Part shown: positions 35,765-46,945 of the stretch, piece after piece
How the letters are laid out: the number at the start of each line of letters is the position of its first letter
Position numbering within the stretch: position 1 is the first letter of the stretch
Assembly (NCBI RefSeq): GCF_014839805.1
Contig: NC_051120.1
Coordinates: forward strand, 2,542,001-2,606,000
Reading direction: 5' to 3'
DNA: 64,000 nt
Origin: Manduca sexta
Taxonomy: Eukaryota; Arthropoda; Insecta; Lepidoptera; Sphingidae
Notes under the pieces: generated by a model
Database searches by the model: none
The model's input: the letters and a program-made list of their open reading frames with translations, nothing else
What the model was told of the DNA's origin: nothing
Program-made: the position numbers and the translations under genes

Positions 35765-35945
35765 CGGTGAAGGAAAACGTCGTAAGGAAACCTGCATACC
35801 TGAAAAGTTCTCTATAGGAAATTTAAGGGTGTGTGAAGTCTGCCCGCACTAGGCCAGCGTGCTGGACCTAAGACCTTAAAACTCTCTCAGTAGAGGAGGC
35901 CCGTGAGCAGCTGGGAGCACTCTATAATGCAAGGCAGTTATTATT
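35765..35945 (+). mobile_element. SINE family B, 3' half, resumed
   Basis: CGGTGAAGGAAAACGTCGTA, TTCTCTATAGGAAATTTAAG, GCACTAGGCCAGCGTGCTGG and GTAGAGGAGGCCCGTGAGC complete the element begun at 35332. Confidence 0.65.
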
Positions 35946-36727
35946 AAATAACTAGATAAAAATAAATAATCAATAACCTGGGTTATGTAGTATGTAGAAA
36001 ACTAAATATATAATTACGACATTTATTACGATTACTGAAATAGTATAAGGCGTTGTTTGGGGGGCATATGCAGCGACAAGGGAGTTTGGTCTCCACTCTA
36101 GACAAAGCTTTGAGCTCTCGGGGCCCAACATGTTACCGGCCTTTCGTTGAATTTGAGGAGTTTTTTTTCTTCTCGACAGCTGATCCTCCATGCTAGAAAA
36201 ATCCGTAGCTACACCAATGATAAGGGATGGTCTATCTTTTTACATTCCATATTTCCTTAAGATAGGTTTTCGGACTAAAACCATTCGCAAAAGTGCAAAT
36301 AAGTAAAGAAAATTTCTTAATTGAATTCGAGGAAGGTCAACTATACATTGAGTCACGAACAAACAACAAAATCTATTTCAGAGATCGTTATCTAAGAATA
36401 TATATTTGAACTTGGTATTAAAAATTTACTTGAAACCGACACGCAATTCTAATCCTTTGTTATTATAATTAGGTGTTGTCACGAAATCATTACGAATATG
36501 TACCTGTTCTATTGAAAAACAATATTTGAAATGTGATAAAAGAACTAATATTTTCATTGATTTTTGAAATACATCGAGCATATTTTCATAAAAGTACAAA
36601 TCGCTTCCATGCACCCAGTTTCAGTATTACTCATTATGTCTAGAAGGTAAAAGAAATTTGATTACCTTATGGTGAGCACTCTGTAGTAAATGTGTTTTAT
36701 TAGTGAGGAGGTCGTGGGTTATTAGTT

Positions 36728-37039
36728 TATAATAATAATATCAGCCCTGTATTATACTGTTCCACTGCTAGGCACGGGACTCTTCTACTATTGAGAGTGA
36801 TTCGGCCTTATTCCACCACGCTGGCCTAATGCGGATTGGCGGATTCTCTTAAAATTCCTTTAGAGAACTTCTCAGGTACGCAGGCTTCCTCACAATGTTT
36901 TCCTCTACCGTTAAAGCAGGTGATAATTCACAAAAAAAACACACATAATTTTCGAAAAATCAGGAGTGTATGCCTCGGGATTTGAACCTGCAGACATTAG
37001 TCTAAGCAGTGCGTGCCACAATCAAATAGGCTATCGCTG
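36728..37039 (-). mobile_element. SINE family B, nearly full length
   Basis: TATCAGCCCTGTATTATACT, CACTGCTAGGCACGGGACTC, TTTAGAGAACTTCTCAGG, GGGATTTGAACCTGCAGAC (reversed B-box region) and AATAGGCTATCGCTG at the head end. Confidence 0.75.
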
Positions 37040-37589
37040 TTATTCAAATCACTATCTATCAAAACATTAGTCAAAATTAAAACAAAAAATAGACATAACC
37101 TATAAATTAAAACATTACAGTCAACTCAAATTACATCATACAAAAACCACAAAAAATATAAAGCCATAGTCGTTTATTAAATTCTCTTAGCTAGTGTTCC
37201 GACGGACGAAGCCCAATTATTTCCTGGTTGGAGACGGCGTGTTTGCTGAGATCTTCATGCCCTGCCCGTGACTTGGATGGGCACTCGAATTTTGCATAAC
37301 CAATTGGGTTTTGTGCCAACTAAAACGGATGAAGCGTCTGTCTGTGAGTGGCTTTGTTTTTTGATGTAAATATTAAATTTTTCAGAATTTTTTCGTAAAT
37401 TAATTTTTCAGATGTAAAGGAGTTCAGATCCAGTTCAGATGTAAGAGACGCCGGAATTGCGAACATCATTAATTATTAAAACAAAGCCCATTATATCAAA
37501 TCAAATATATATGCCTACAGGATTCTTAAGGATATAAAACTAATCCTTGCTTATTTCATTGGTATAAAATTAGGAAACTTATGAATTTG

Positions 37590-37979
37590 GATTTCTATTC
37601 TCATATCTAAATATTTATATAACTCAAATGTGACTGACTGACTGATATAGTGATCTATCAACGCACAGCCCGAACCACTGGACGGATCGGGCTAAAATTT
37701 GGCATGCAGGTAGATGTTATGACGTAGGCATCCGCTAAGAAAAGATTTTGATCAATTCCACTCCTAAGGGGATAAAATAGGGGATGAAAGATTGTATAAA
37801 TCTTCTTAGATTTTCGACTGATTGAACTGAAATTGATTGAGACTATGATGAAGATGGAGATGATAAAATTAGTTTGAACCTATCAGTACCGGGAAAATAT
37901 GTAGCAAGACTTTTATCATACAGTGGACTTTTATCCCGGAAAACTCCTTCACGCGGGTGAAGCCGCGAGCAAAAGCTAG
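37590..37979 (+). mobile_element. Helitron-like element, 3' end intact
   Basis: Runs from about 37590 through GTGACTGACTGACTGATATA, CCACTGGACGGATCGGGCTA and AAGGGGATAAAATAGGGGAT to GAAGCCGCGAGCAAAAGCTAG, followed by host T. The CGCGGGTGAAGCCGCG inverted repeat just inside the end is the expected subterminal hairpin. The 5' boundary is uncertain. Confidence 0.65.
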
Positions 37980-38682
37980 TTTTACAAATAAAATCTTTAA
38001 AAATATCAAATATATTGCTGTAATTTTGTTCTTGATATGATATGTTCCAACACATAACATAAATAGTCATTGATTGTTTAACAAGATATTGGTATTAAAA
38101 TGCATTTTTATGCACTCGTTCTCGTGCTAATCTGTCTTCATCTCCTGTTTTTCTAATATAAACTCTAATCACGAGACTTAGGATTAAAATTGCAATAACC
38201 CAGTATGTTTTCATAGATAATGCCAGTGGCAGAGTGTTTGCATATGCAAAAGGGCGCTTTGAGTGTTTTTCCTATTGATTAAACGGTTGAACGACGGGAC
38301 AGTCGCGGACAAACGGTTTTGTTGCTTTGAAAATGAGGATATTGTTTTTATATTTACTCAAATGGAATGTTTGTTTAAAAAAAACATTGCTTTAGAGATG
38401 TGAATATTGTTTTTAAATTTACACAATAAGTATATCTGTTTCAGACAAATTATTATGTTCAAGAAAATTTTCGTTCACTATTATTTGGAGCGTATGTATA
38501 TTCCCTGCAACTGACAGTATGTGTAGTGTAATCCTAGTAAAATATAATATCACGCATTTATCACTAAAAATTATAATATTGTCACATTTGTTCTTTTGTT
38601 CGGGTAAGCAATAATTATGACAGTCTGCCATTTTGCTTGTTTAATTGACGTAAGTAACTTACACAGTACGTATATCGACTAA

Positions 38683-38933
38683 CCCCCTTATTCATAGACG
38701 TTTTTTATCTAACGACCGAGTAAGGCTGTGATAACAAGTCTGTTTCTTAGTGCTGACGGCATGGCAGTCTTCGCAGTGTAGGGCCGTTGTGATTGGCTAA
38801 TATTGAAATACAACAATAATAACCAATCACAACGGTTCTATACTATTTCTCAGTGCCGTTGGGCACTGAGAAACAGGCTTGTTATCACAGCTTTACTCCG
38901 TCCTTAGATAAAAAACGTTTATGAATAAGGGGG
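38683..38933. mobile_element. 251-bp MITE with long TIRs and TAA target duplication (PIF/Harbinger-like)
   Basis: Both ends read CCCCCTTATTCATARACG inward and continue into TTTTTTATCTAA, AGCTGTGATAACAAG and TGTTTCTYAGTGC, so the imperfect inverted repeats extend well over 60 bp. A second inverted block (CCGTTGTGATTGG / CCAATCACAACGG) lies inside. TAA flanks both sides (38680-38682 and 38934-38936). A 3-bp TWA duplication is characteristic of the PIF/Harbinger superfamily. It is non-coding. Confidence 0.8.
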
Positions 38934-39040
38934 TAACTCTTTTACAGCTAAATAGTGGCAAACGTTTGAATTTTGGATACAAACTAAGAGGAGGCAACGA
39001 CGCTGTGGCCTTGCTTTCTTCTGACTTTCTTACCATATGA

Positions 39041-39280
39041 CTGGTGTTGATATATGTAATATCCACGCGGACAACGGCTACTGTACACAAGGTCTTAAAA
39101 CATGCCATAGTGGCTCACGTAAATGTATTGCGTTCCGGAATCAACTCCAGTTCCAACAAGCCGGTATAATTGTGTCGACTGCTGAGGGGTAATCTTTCGT
39201 CAATCGACATTCTATTGGACTCCACTCCACTTTTCATCAGGTGCAGCGGCGTAACTTCACCGTGCACTTATAAAAAAAAA
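39041..39280 (-). repeat. Interspersed repeat, family C
   Basis: TTGATATATGTAATATCCAC, CATAGTGGCTCACGTAAATG, ACAAGCCGGTATAATTGTGT, CTATTGGACTCCACTCCACT and CATCAGGTGCAGCGGC in order. Confidence 0.65.
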
Positions 39281-39851
39281 TACAAAGTTATACTCCTGAA
39301 ATATGCAAATGCGTCATTCTATTCTTGATATTTAATTTAACTAAATATAATGAACACTGTTCGCGACAGTACCAAAATAATATTTAGTTTAAGCGAATGT
39401 TTGTACAAATCGAGAGAAACTGTTGGACAATAACATTGGATTGTCAATTAGTTGGCGCTGTGGGACGCGTGTCCTTCTGTTTTAGTTTTGTAAGGTGTTG
39501 TTACAGTGAACTGTTGAAGTTTTGATAGGTGAATGACTGTATTAGGGTGTTGTTTTGGGATAAATTTATTTTGCCACGACCGTTACTACTGTAACGCTAT
39601 CAGAATCGGAATCGGAATATTTTATTAAATCGGTACAAGTGCTGGGGACATCCCAAGCACGCCTCATGCAAGCGATAGTGAATTAGTTGACATAATGCAG
39701 AATACAAATAATTACCTACCACCTCTACCTACTAATTATAATACTTAACTACTTCCTCCGTTAGCTCAGCGACCCAAAGCGAGTCTTGGCCTCCGAAACT
39801 AGAGTCCTCCAACTCTCCCTGTCCTGCGCCAGCTCAACAGAATACATACCA

Positions 39852-40133
39852 TCTTATATATATAAAAATGAATCCTTATTGCCCTTGGTCACGGTACCAC
39901 GCGTGAACGGCTGGACCAATCTCACTATTTTTTTTTGGGTTTGATATTGTTAGGAGAAGGTTCTTATGAAAGAAATAATTAAAAAAATTGCGCGGAAAAT
40001 TAGAAAATTTAAGAAAACTTGACGAAAATATTAATTTTATATAACAGTCAATTGTTTAAAATAACTGTCAGCGATTGACAGAATCCGCACTGCAAATTCA
40101 TAGTTAAGACGGGACGTCTATCGGGTTACCTAG
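39852..40133 (+). mobile_element. Non-autonomous Helitron-like element, 282 bp, both ends
   Basis: Host A, then TCTTATATATATAAAAATG at the 5' end; GGACGTCTATCGGGTTACCTAG at the 3' end, then host T. This is 5'-TC and CTAG-3' inserted at A/T. CACGCGTGAACGGCTGGACC near the left end also occurs reversed in 44583-44821. Confidence 0.7.
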
Positions 40134-40296
40134 TTAATAATACAAAACATTATTTTTACTAAGACAATAACATCTTACTTATCACGCTACTCGTAAAAGC
40201 TAAAATTGTAGACAGCTCTGCAACTGGTAATGTCAAAAATGTCTCTGTCACCTATATTCATCTCGCTGGCACACTATTCCAAGGTTTTATGTTATA

Positions 40297-41039
40297 CTAG
40301 CTTTTGCTCGCGGCTTCGCCCGCGTGAAGGTGTTTTCCAGGATAAAATTCCACTGTTTGATAAAAGTCTTGCTACATATTTTCCCGTTACTTATAGGTTC
40401 AAACTAATTTTATCCCCAATCTATAATTTCAGTTCAATCAGTCGAAAATCTAAGAACATTTATACAAACTTTCATCCCCTATTTTATCCCCTTAAGGGTA
40501 GAATTTATCAAAATCCTTTCTTAGGGATGCCTACGTCATAGTAGCTTTATGCATGTAAAGTCTTAGCCCGATCCGTCCAATGGTTTGGGCTGTTCCTTGA
40601 TATATCACTGTCAGTCACCTTTGAGTTATATATTATATTAACAACTGAAGTTAGCTAAAATTGAGTTTCTCGAAGCCGACCACTATTTATGTACTATGTA
40701 TTTTGAGACTATACAATTTTGTCGCGTTCGCGATTCACTTTCACTTTTGTTGAGTTTCAGAACGCGATATTAGATCCTCCAACGCGCACGCGAATTTGAA
40801 CTTTATGCAGCGGTAATAAATTACAAATTGACTCTACGTATTAGTTAGAAAACGTTTGTATGGGAAATAGAAAAATGCTGTTTTGAGGATTTTCCCGGCA
40901 ATTATTCGAATTTTTCTCACCTTTTAAACCTTCCCTAGACCTCCACGAATAATTCAAGACCAAGATAAGATAAATCCGTTCAGCCGTTCTCGAGTTTTAG
41001 TGAGACTAACGAACAGCAATTCATTTTTATATATATAGA
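40297..41039 (-). mobile_element. Helitron-like element, 743 bp, possibly composite
   Basis: The plus strand starts A/CTAGCTTTTGCTCGCGGCTT with a hairpin region (CGCGGCTTCGCCCGCG), giving the 3' end on the minus strand. It ends AATTCATTTTTATATATATAGA/T, giving the 5'-TC end. 40297-40625 matches 37625-37979 reversed. The second part (40640-41039) has the ends of the 39852-40133 type, so two elements may be joined. Confidence 0.55.
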
Positions 41040-41090
41040 TGTATAGCAGAAATGAGCCGAATAGATTATCTTCTATTATTATTTTTGAAA

Positions 41091-41290
41091 TGCTTCGACG
41101 TAGCTGTATTGCGTGCGCGGTACACTATAAGATTCTGGGTTCGAATCTCAGATCGAGGAGTGATATTGTGTTTTACTACTCAGTATCATGAATCTGAAAT
41201 TTGTGCCCAGTATCTCTCGCATGGGAACATACTATCGATAAGCGGTGCCTTGGTAGCACCTCTGTTGATCCCTTCAGGGATAAAGGATCT
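41091..41290 (+). mobile_element. SINE family A
   Basis: CGACGTAGCTGTATTGCGTG, ATTCTGGGTTCGAATCTCAG (good B-box), ACTACTCAGTATCATGAATC and TGATCCCTTCAGGGATAAAG. Confidence 0.7.
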
Positions 41291-41364
41291 TTGCAATACA
41301 GGCCTGCGAACGAAGTGCAAAGATCAACAGTAATTTTAAATTATTATTTATTTTAATTACTAGT

Positions 41365-41679
41365 GGTAGGTCTATCATATGTGAGAGTCCGCCTGGGCAG
41401 GTACCACCGCAATATTTATTTCGGCCGCCAAGCTACAGTGTGTAGTCACTGTTATTTTCACGTTTGAAGGAAATTGTAGCCAGTGTAACTACTGGAAATA
41501 ATTAGACTTAACATCTCATGTCTCAGGATGGCAAGCGCAGTGAAATACCAAACAATACTTTATAATTCAAGGTGTTGGTGTTTCTGCTGTTTATGGGCGG
41601 TCATATCGCTAACCATCCGGTGAACGGCGAGCTCGTCTCGTCATACAAAGGAATAAAAAATATTCTAAACTCGTCGAGT
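41365..41679 (+). repeat. Interspersed repeat, family E
   Basis: GGTAGGTCTATCATATGTGA, GGTACCACCGCAATATTTAT, GTGTGTAGTCACTGTTAT and ATATTCTAAACTCGTCGAG at the end, in the order of 5559-5858. Confidence 0.7.
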
Positions 41680-42189
41680 TTTTTTTAAGATAAATAAATA
41701 AAGGCATAGATTGTATTTGCGTTATTAAAATCGGAACGGAGTATGATCTCATTATACTATTCACCTTAAAGATTTACACGAGCATTTATAACCGCGATAC
41801 TAACCGTTAAGTTATTTTAACTAAAAACCCATTACGCGCATTATTTACGATTTATAACGTATATAAATGGCCATCTTCATACGTCAACGTAATGTATGAA
41901 AACACATAAAACTGACTAACAGACAATATTTTCAATCATGCTCTATAAATTCTGGGCGTAATCCTTCCCTTGTGGCGCAAGTGATGAGATTTTTGGATAC
42001 TTTAGTTGTGCCTTAATAGAATAATAGTACGGCATTGTTATGCAAAATGTAGATAGTATGTTCTGATCATCAAAGGCATTTGGATTGTTTCTTTACTTCA
42101 ACATAATTATTCATACATAATTCACTTATGATAATTTTATGCTTAATTGTCTTCTAATTATCAATACTTAATGGGAATTTTGGGTTCGA

Positions 42190-42380
42190 ATAGAATGTAA
42201 ACTGACGAGAGATGATTGCCCCTCTGCAGTCGACACAATTATGCCGGCTTGTTGGAACCGGATGTATATAGACTGATGCCGGAACGCAACACACTTACGT
42301 GAGCTACTATGGCGGGTTTTTACACCTTATTTACGTACGGTGAGCGCTATCCGGGCGAATATAAAATATATCCTACCACC
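42190..42380 (+). repeat. Interspersed repeat, family C, 5'-truncated
   Basis: ATAGAATGTAAACTGACGAG, ATTATGCCGGCTTGTTGGAA, GCTACTATGGCGGGTTTTTA and TATCCTACCACC. Confidence 0.65.
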
Positions 42381-43013
42381 AAATCTAAAAACTATTTTTT
42401 ATTTTATATTTTATAATTATTACAGCACCATAACGTTACGTAATGATTAATATTTAATTTTATTTTTGTGTTACTTAAATTTTCTCCGAAAGAAGGGCCT
42501 TGATAGCTGTAACACCATTTTAACTACGCCACGCTATTCTCTTTCACTTTTGTGTATTTTTAAATATGAATCTAAATAAAGATTTTATAACTAGCATCAA
42601 TCCTTTAATAGGTGTAATATAATTAGAAAATCGGCGCGACGGATTGCTACATCGCATAAGGCTAAATTTAGATTCCTCGCAAATTTACACGCAACAGGTA
42701 CGCTTACTTGTATCTTTTATGTGTTTATTGTTGTATATAGTCCAAAAACAATTCCTTTTTATACCTGGCAAATTTAAACGACTTCAAAAAGATCAAAAAA
42801 CAGTTGCAACTCCCCAAAATCTCCCAACTTGCACTAACCAATCGTTAAGTGAAACCAACTGCCGGCATGTAAATGAGCCCTCGCTGTTTATTGTTGCTAG
42901 TTTTAATTGAAGCGCACAGGCATGGTGGACGCGCTGTCAAAACAATACCACCTGCGCCCTACACGCATTTATGACGCACGGATTTATTGATGTTCACTTA
43001 ATTTGGCAGATAG

Positions 43014-43310
43014 TTTCTGGGTAACTATGAAGTTTGGATTTGGACCTTATGTGAAACCTGTAAGAGCAAAGAAACCTGTCGACGTACCACAGTTTCTGGG
43101 TAACTGAAGATTGGGTATGGACCTTGTATGAAACTTAAAAGGGTAAAGTAACCCGTCGATATACCACAGTTTCTGGGTAACTGAAGATTGGCTTTGGACC
43201 TTATGTGAAGCTTGAAAAGGTAAAGAATCCCGTCGACGTACCACGATTTCTGGGTAACTTGGAAGATTGGGTTTGGACGTTATGTGTAAGTATTTGATGA
43301 TAATATTTCT
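43014..43310. repeat. 77-79 bp minisatellite, about 4 units
   Basis: Units start TTTCTGGGTAACT at 43014, 43093, 43170 and 43247, with a degenerate TTTCTGGGTAAGT at 43306. Shared blocks are GAAGATTGGGTTTGGACCTT and CCGTCGACGTACCAC. A 115-codon minus-strand open frame across it is explained by the repetition. Confidence 0.85.
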
Positions 43311-44582
43311 GGGTAAGTTTGTTGATCTTGAAGAAGTAGAAGACCTGATAAACCTGAACTTATTAACGGCATTACCATCCCTATAAGTCATCAAGATATA
43401 TTAGTCAACCAGGATAAATAGAATCTTTGAAATTTTCTGGAAATATTGACCAGTTTAACTTGAATAGGGAAGAGTTGTGGATATAAACTATTAATTTCCG
43501 CTATTATACAGTTGAAGACAGTATATTGAACTAAAAGTAATTAACCACATACACAGTGAAAGGAAGAAATGGAAGGCAACAGTTTTAATTAGTGTGGAGC
43601 ACAAATTAGCAAGACATATATGGTTAGTAATGATAACTTCATGAACATTCAACGTTACAGGATCACAGGTGTACTACAAACGTTGAATGGTCTAAAAATA
43701 TAATTATAGAGAGAAATATACCAAAGATCATTGTTATTTAATTGTTTTTCAGTAGTACCTTAGTAGAACTTGACCGTTATAATGGTAGATAAAACCATTC
43801 TATACCATAGGGCCAGCCAATTAGTAAGTGGGTTAGCTGAAAGTATTGTCTATTGCCTACAAATAGCTAAAGCCTGACCAGGAAAATAAAAACCCTCATC
43901 AATTTGTGGTAAAATATGGAACAAATTTCTTGTACTGACAACCTTCACTAAACGTGGCAACCTTACAGCATATTTTGACACCAGAATTTATCCCAGTCTT
44001 ACTAGTGTAGTTATTTTATTGAAGTCTACGACGCGTCTCTATCTTTTAAATCGAAATAATATTAAGTTTCACCATGTGTCCCCAATTACATAATGATAAG
44101 TTAAGGAAGGTGTGGAGTATTTTTCAGAAAATTAAAGTACAAACTTTTAATATAATTAAGTAAAATTTTAAGTTCGATAATAGACGATCCATCAATACGG
44201 GCCAAGTTAGAAACTTCCCACCTTAAGTCATCAATTTTACTTATAAAGTTTCCTTTTAATAAATGATACGTATTGATTTTAAAAATCATACGTTACACTT
44301 ACAAAAAATGTTTTAATAGTGAATATAAAGTTATTATGTGACATACATACATATTTATTTTTCCTTTTCAGGTGTAGGTAGAGATGTATTATTGTCATGC
44401 TATACTTTTGAGGGTCGATATTGGGCCGTAAGACCGGAACCAACATAACCTTTCTCTCACCCTCCAGCGGTGACCCATTTTTCCCCGCGAAAAAAAAAGG
44501 TAGAGATACTTCAGATCCACATTTCGTCAGCTATGTTAGGTCTCATATAATGGAAGACCATCCTGCTGCCATTTATCTATTA

Positions 44583-44821
44583 CTAGCTGAACCGACAGAC
44601 GTTCTCCTGTCAACTATGAATTTGCAGCGCGCATTCTGTCTATCGCTGAAATTTTCTTAAATTTTCTAACGTTCCGCTTGACTTACTTAATTTTTCTTTC
44701 ATAAGATCCTTCTCCTGACAATAACAAACACAACAAAACAAAAAAATAGTGAAATCGGTCCAGCTGTTCACGCGTGATGGCGTGAGCAAGGGAAATAGGG
44801 ATTCATTTTTATATATATAGA
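44583..44821 (-). mobile_element. Non-autonomous Helitron-like element, 239 bp, both ends
   Basis: The plus strand starts A/CTAGCTGAACCGACAGACG and ends ATTCATTTTTATATATATAG+A/T, so on the minus strand it is TC...CTAG between A and T. It shares a TCACGCGTGA block with 39852-40133. Confidence 0.7.
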
Positions 44822-44935
44822 TATTTGTTAAGTCAGATGGTGCGATCTTATGCTATAACCACGTTCTAGAATCTAAATACTATAATCTCTAGGGCTGTAT
44901 ACCGCATTATATAACAGTATGGTATATTAGCCAAG

Positions 44936-45222
44936 TGCGCAATTGCCTAGTTTGGAGTGGCATGATCTGTCGAGACGGATGTCCGCAGGTTCAAATCCTA
45001 AGACATAATAAAGCTTTGACTTTTCGAAATTTTGTATATTTTTTATCAATTATCCTTCGCTTGAATGGTAAAGGAAAACATCGTAAAGAAACCTTTCAAA
45101 CCTAAAAAGTGTCTTAAACTAGAAAAGTCTTGCCAAACCGCGCTATGGCAGCGTGGTGGACTGAGACTTAAAACCCTCTCAGTAGTAGAGAAGGCCCATG
45201 CTCAGCAGTGGACAGTATATAA
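44936..45222 (+). mobile_element. SINE family B
   Basis: GCGCAATTGCCTAGTTTGGA, GACGGATGTCCGCAGGTTCA (B-box region follows), AATGGTAAAGGAAAACATCG and GTAGAGAAGGCCCATGCTCA. Confidence 0.7.
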
Positions 45223-46819
45223 TATACAAAATAATACATTATAAGGTTTATTACGAAACACCGAATTACCACGCTTTGAGTCGTCTTAGGAACTACTAGG
45301 ACTCTTATATCCATTTCCCCACTACGCTATGAAATTTATCAAAATACTCAAGAACTACTACTCTACACAAAGCAACCAAGTTTAATATCACATCCATATA
45401 CAAAGGCCTAAAATAAGGCGTGCGACATAATCGTCAATTGTCAGTATACATACACAAGTAAGTACATCGTAATTACCGCTTGGTATAGCTCGTGTTGCAC
45501 GTACGCCAGTATGCTGTGTGTGCTTGTGGTGTTATAAGGCGCCGTTCGTACTTGAGTTAGGTTTAGAACGACACAGGCGATGCGACTAATCGCAATGCGT
45601 ATTTTCTAATGGTTTTGAAGGCTACGGTACGATATAGATTTCCATTAGTGTTATATTTGTTGAAATTTAATATATGAACATCTGTGAAACTAACGCCATC
45701 TATTGAAATAGTTTGTATAGTTTGTTTTATGGTTTGTATAAAAAAAAGTAAAGGAGTTAAGTTAGCTATAGTTTGCAACAGAATTTTAACAATATTGATT
45801 CGCTAAAATCATTTTAAGTAAGAAAATAATGATTAGTTAATTACGAGTTATTCAATTAAGGTTTCCATGGATAGTTACAAAGGCTTACGTGAAACTTATG
45901 CAGAAATGCTAATGAATAATGAGTGCTAATACTTCTTTAAAATAATTGACAAAACTGAAATTTCATTATTTTATGTAAGTATATTTATTATGTATGTTAC
46001 AAAGGTAGAGTGTTTGAAAATATAATTTGAGATATATCTGCCTATGTTTATGCGTAGTTCATTATATCTATATTACGTATGCAAAAGTACTGCGTAATTT
46101 TTTATATGGATTTTGCACGTACGCCACATTGCCGTGTGCACTTATTATGTCGCATAATTATTATAATATTTTGTCTGAAAACAGGGGACATAATTGGCCT
46201 GGTTATGATAAAAAAAATGACCTCTCATCACCATCAAATTATTTGTAATTATCATTATAACTAGAAGTAGACCTTTACCTATTGTCCATCAAATTTCGTT
46301 AAATATTCATATCTAAACACTTATGACACATTCTCTTTGTTTGTAACGGGTAGTGAATCACCTTTACCTTGAAGTGTATTTACTCAATTATTGCTCTTTT
46401 CAAACGATTTTTAATGTACAGAAGGCTTTGAAAACCTTTATTCTTTCCAAATGGTTTTTTGCCTTAGTATTTTTTTTATTTATTTTTCATCGTTGTATTT
46501 AATATTAGATACCTTTGGTTATAAATTTTGCAAAAATAAATAAAAGAGTGCTATTCACATGGATCTGAAACTTTGGTGGATGTTTGAATGGTGGATAAAA
46601 ATCTTTTCATGATTAATGATTTCAATCATACTATATTTTTTTATGATATTATTTATAATAAATAATCGATTTTAGTCAATATAATTGAAATGCTTAATTT
46701 AGATATATGTTAAAAAAACATATAAAATCCAATATCAATGCAAATATAATAAAACTAATAATCCGGTAATTTTGCATATCATAAAGCAACAATATAAAAA
46801 ACGCTTAATATTACCCACC

Positions 46820-46945
46820 ACTATGACAGAGTCCTTACCCTGCGCAGACGCAGCTGTACGATGCGCACGCTACCGGTTTTGTGGGCTAACGACCCCCGCC
46901 CGCCGCGCGCCGCCCCTCCTGCATCGCCCCCCGCACAGCGAAACG
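46820..46945. promoter_or_regulatory. Short CpG-rich island
   Basis: Reads TGCGCAGACGCAGC, CACGCTACCGGTTTTG and CGCCCGCCGCGCGCCGCCCC in an AT-rich setting. It could be a promoter, enhancer or 5' UTR; no TATA, initiator or splice evidence decides it. Confidence 0.3.

Noticed and set aside
43047..43394. 115-codon minus-strand open frame
   Set aside because: It runs through the 77-79 bp minisatellite. The period is not a multiple of three, so units are read in different frames and the apparent peptide repeats are irregular.
44421..44660. 79-codon plus-strand open frame
   Set aside because: Its second half lies in the Helitron-like element at 44583-44821, and the first half shows no domain.
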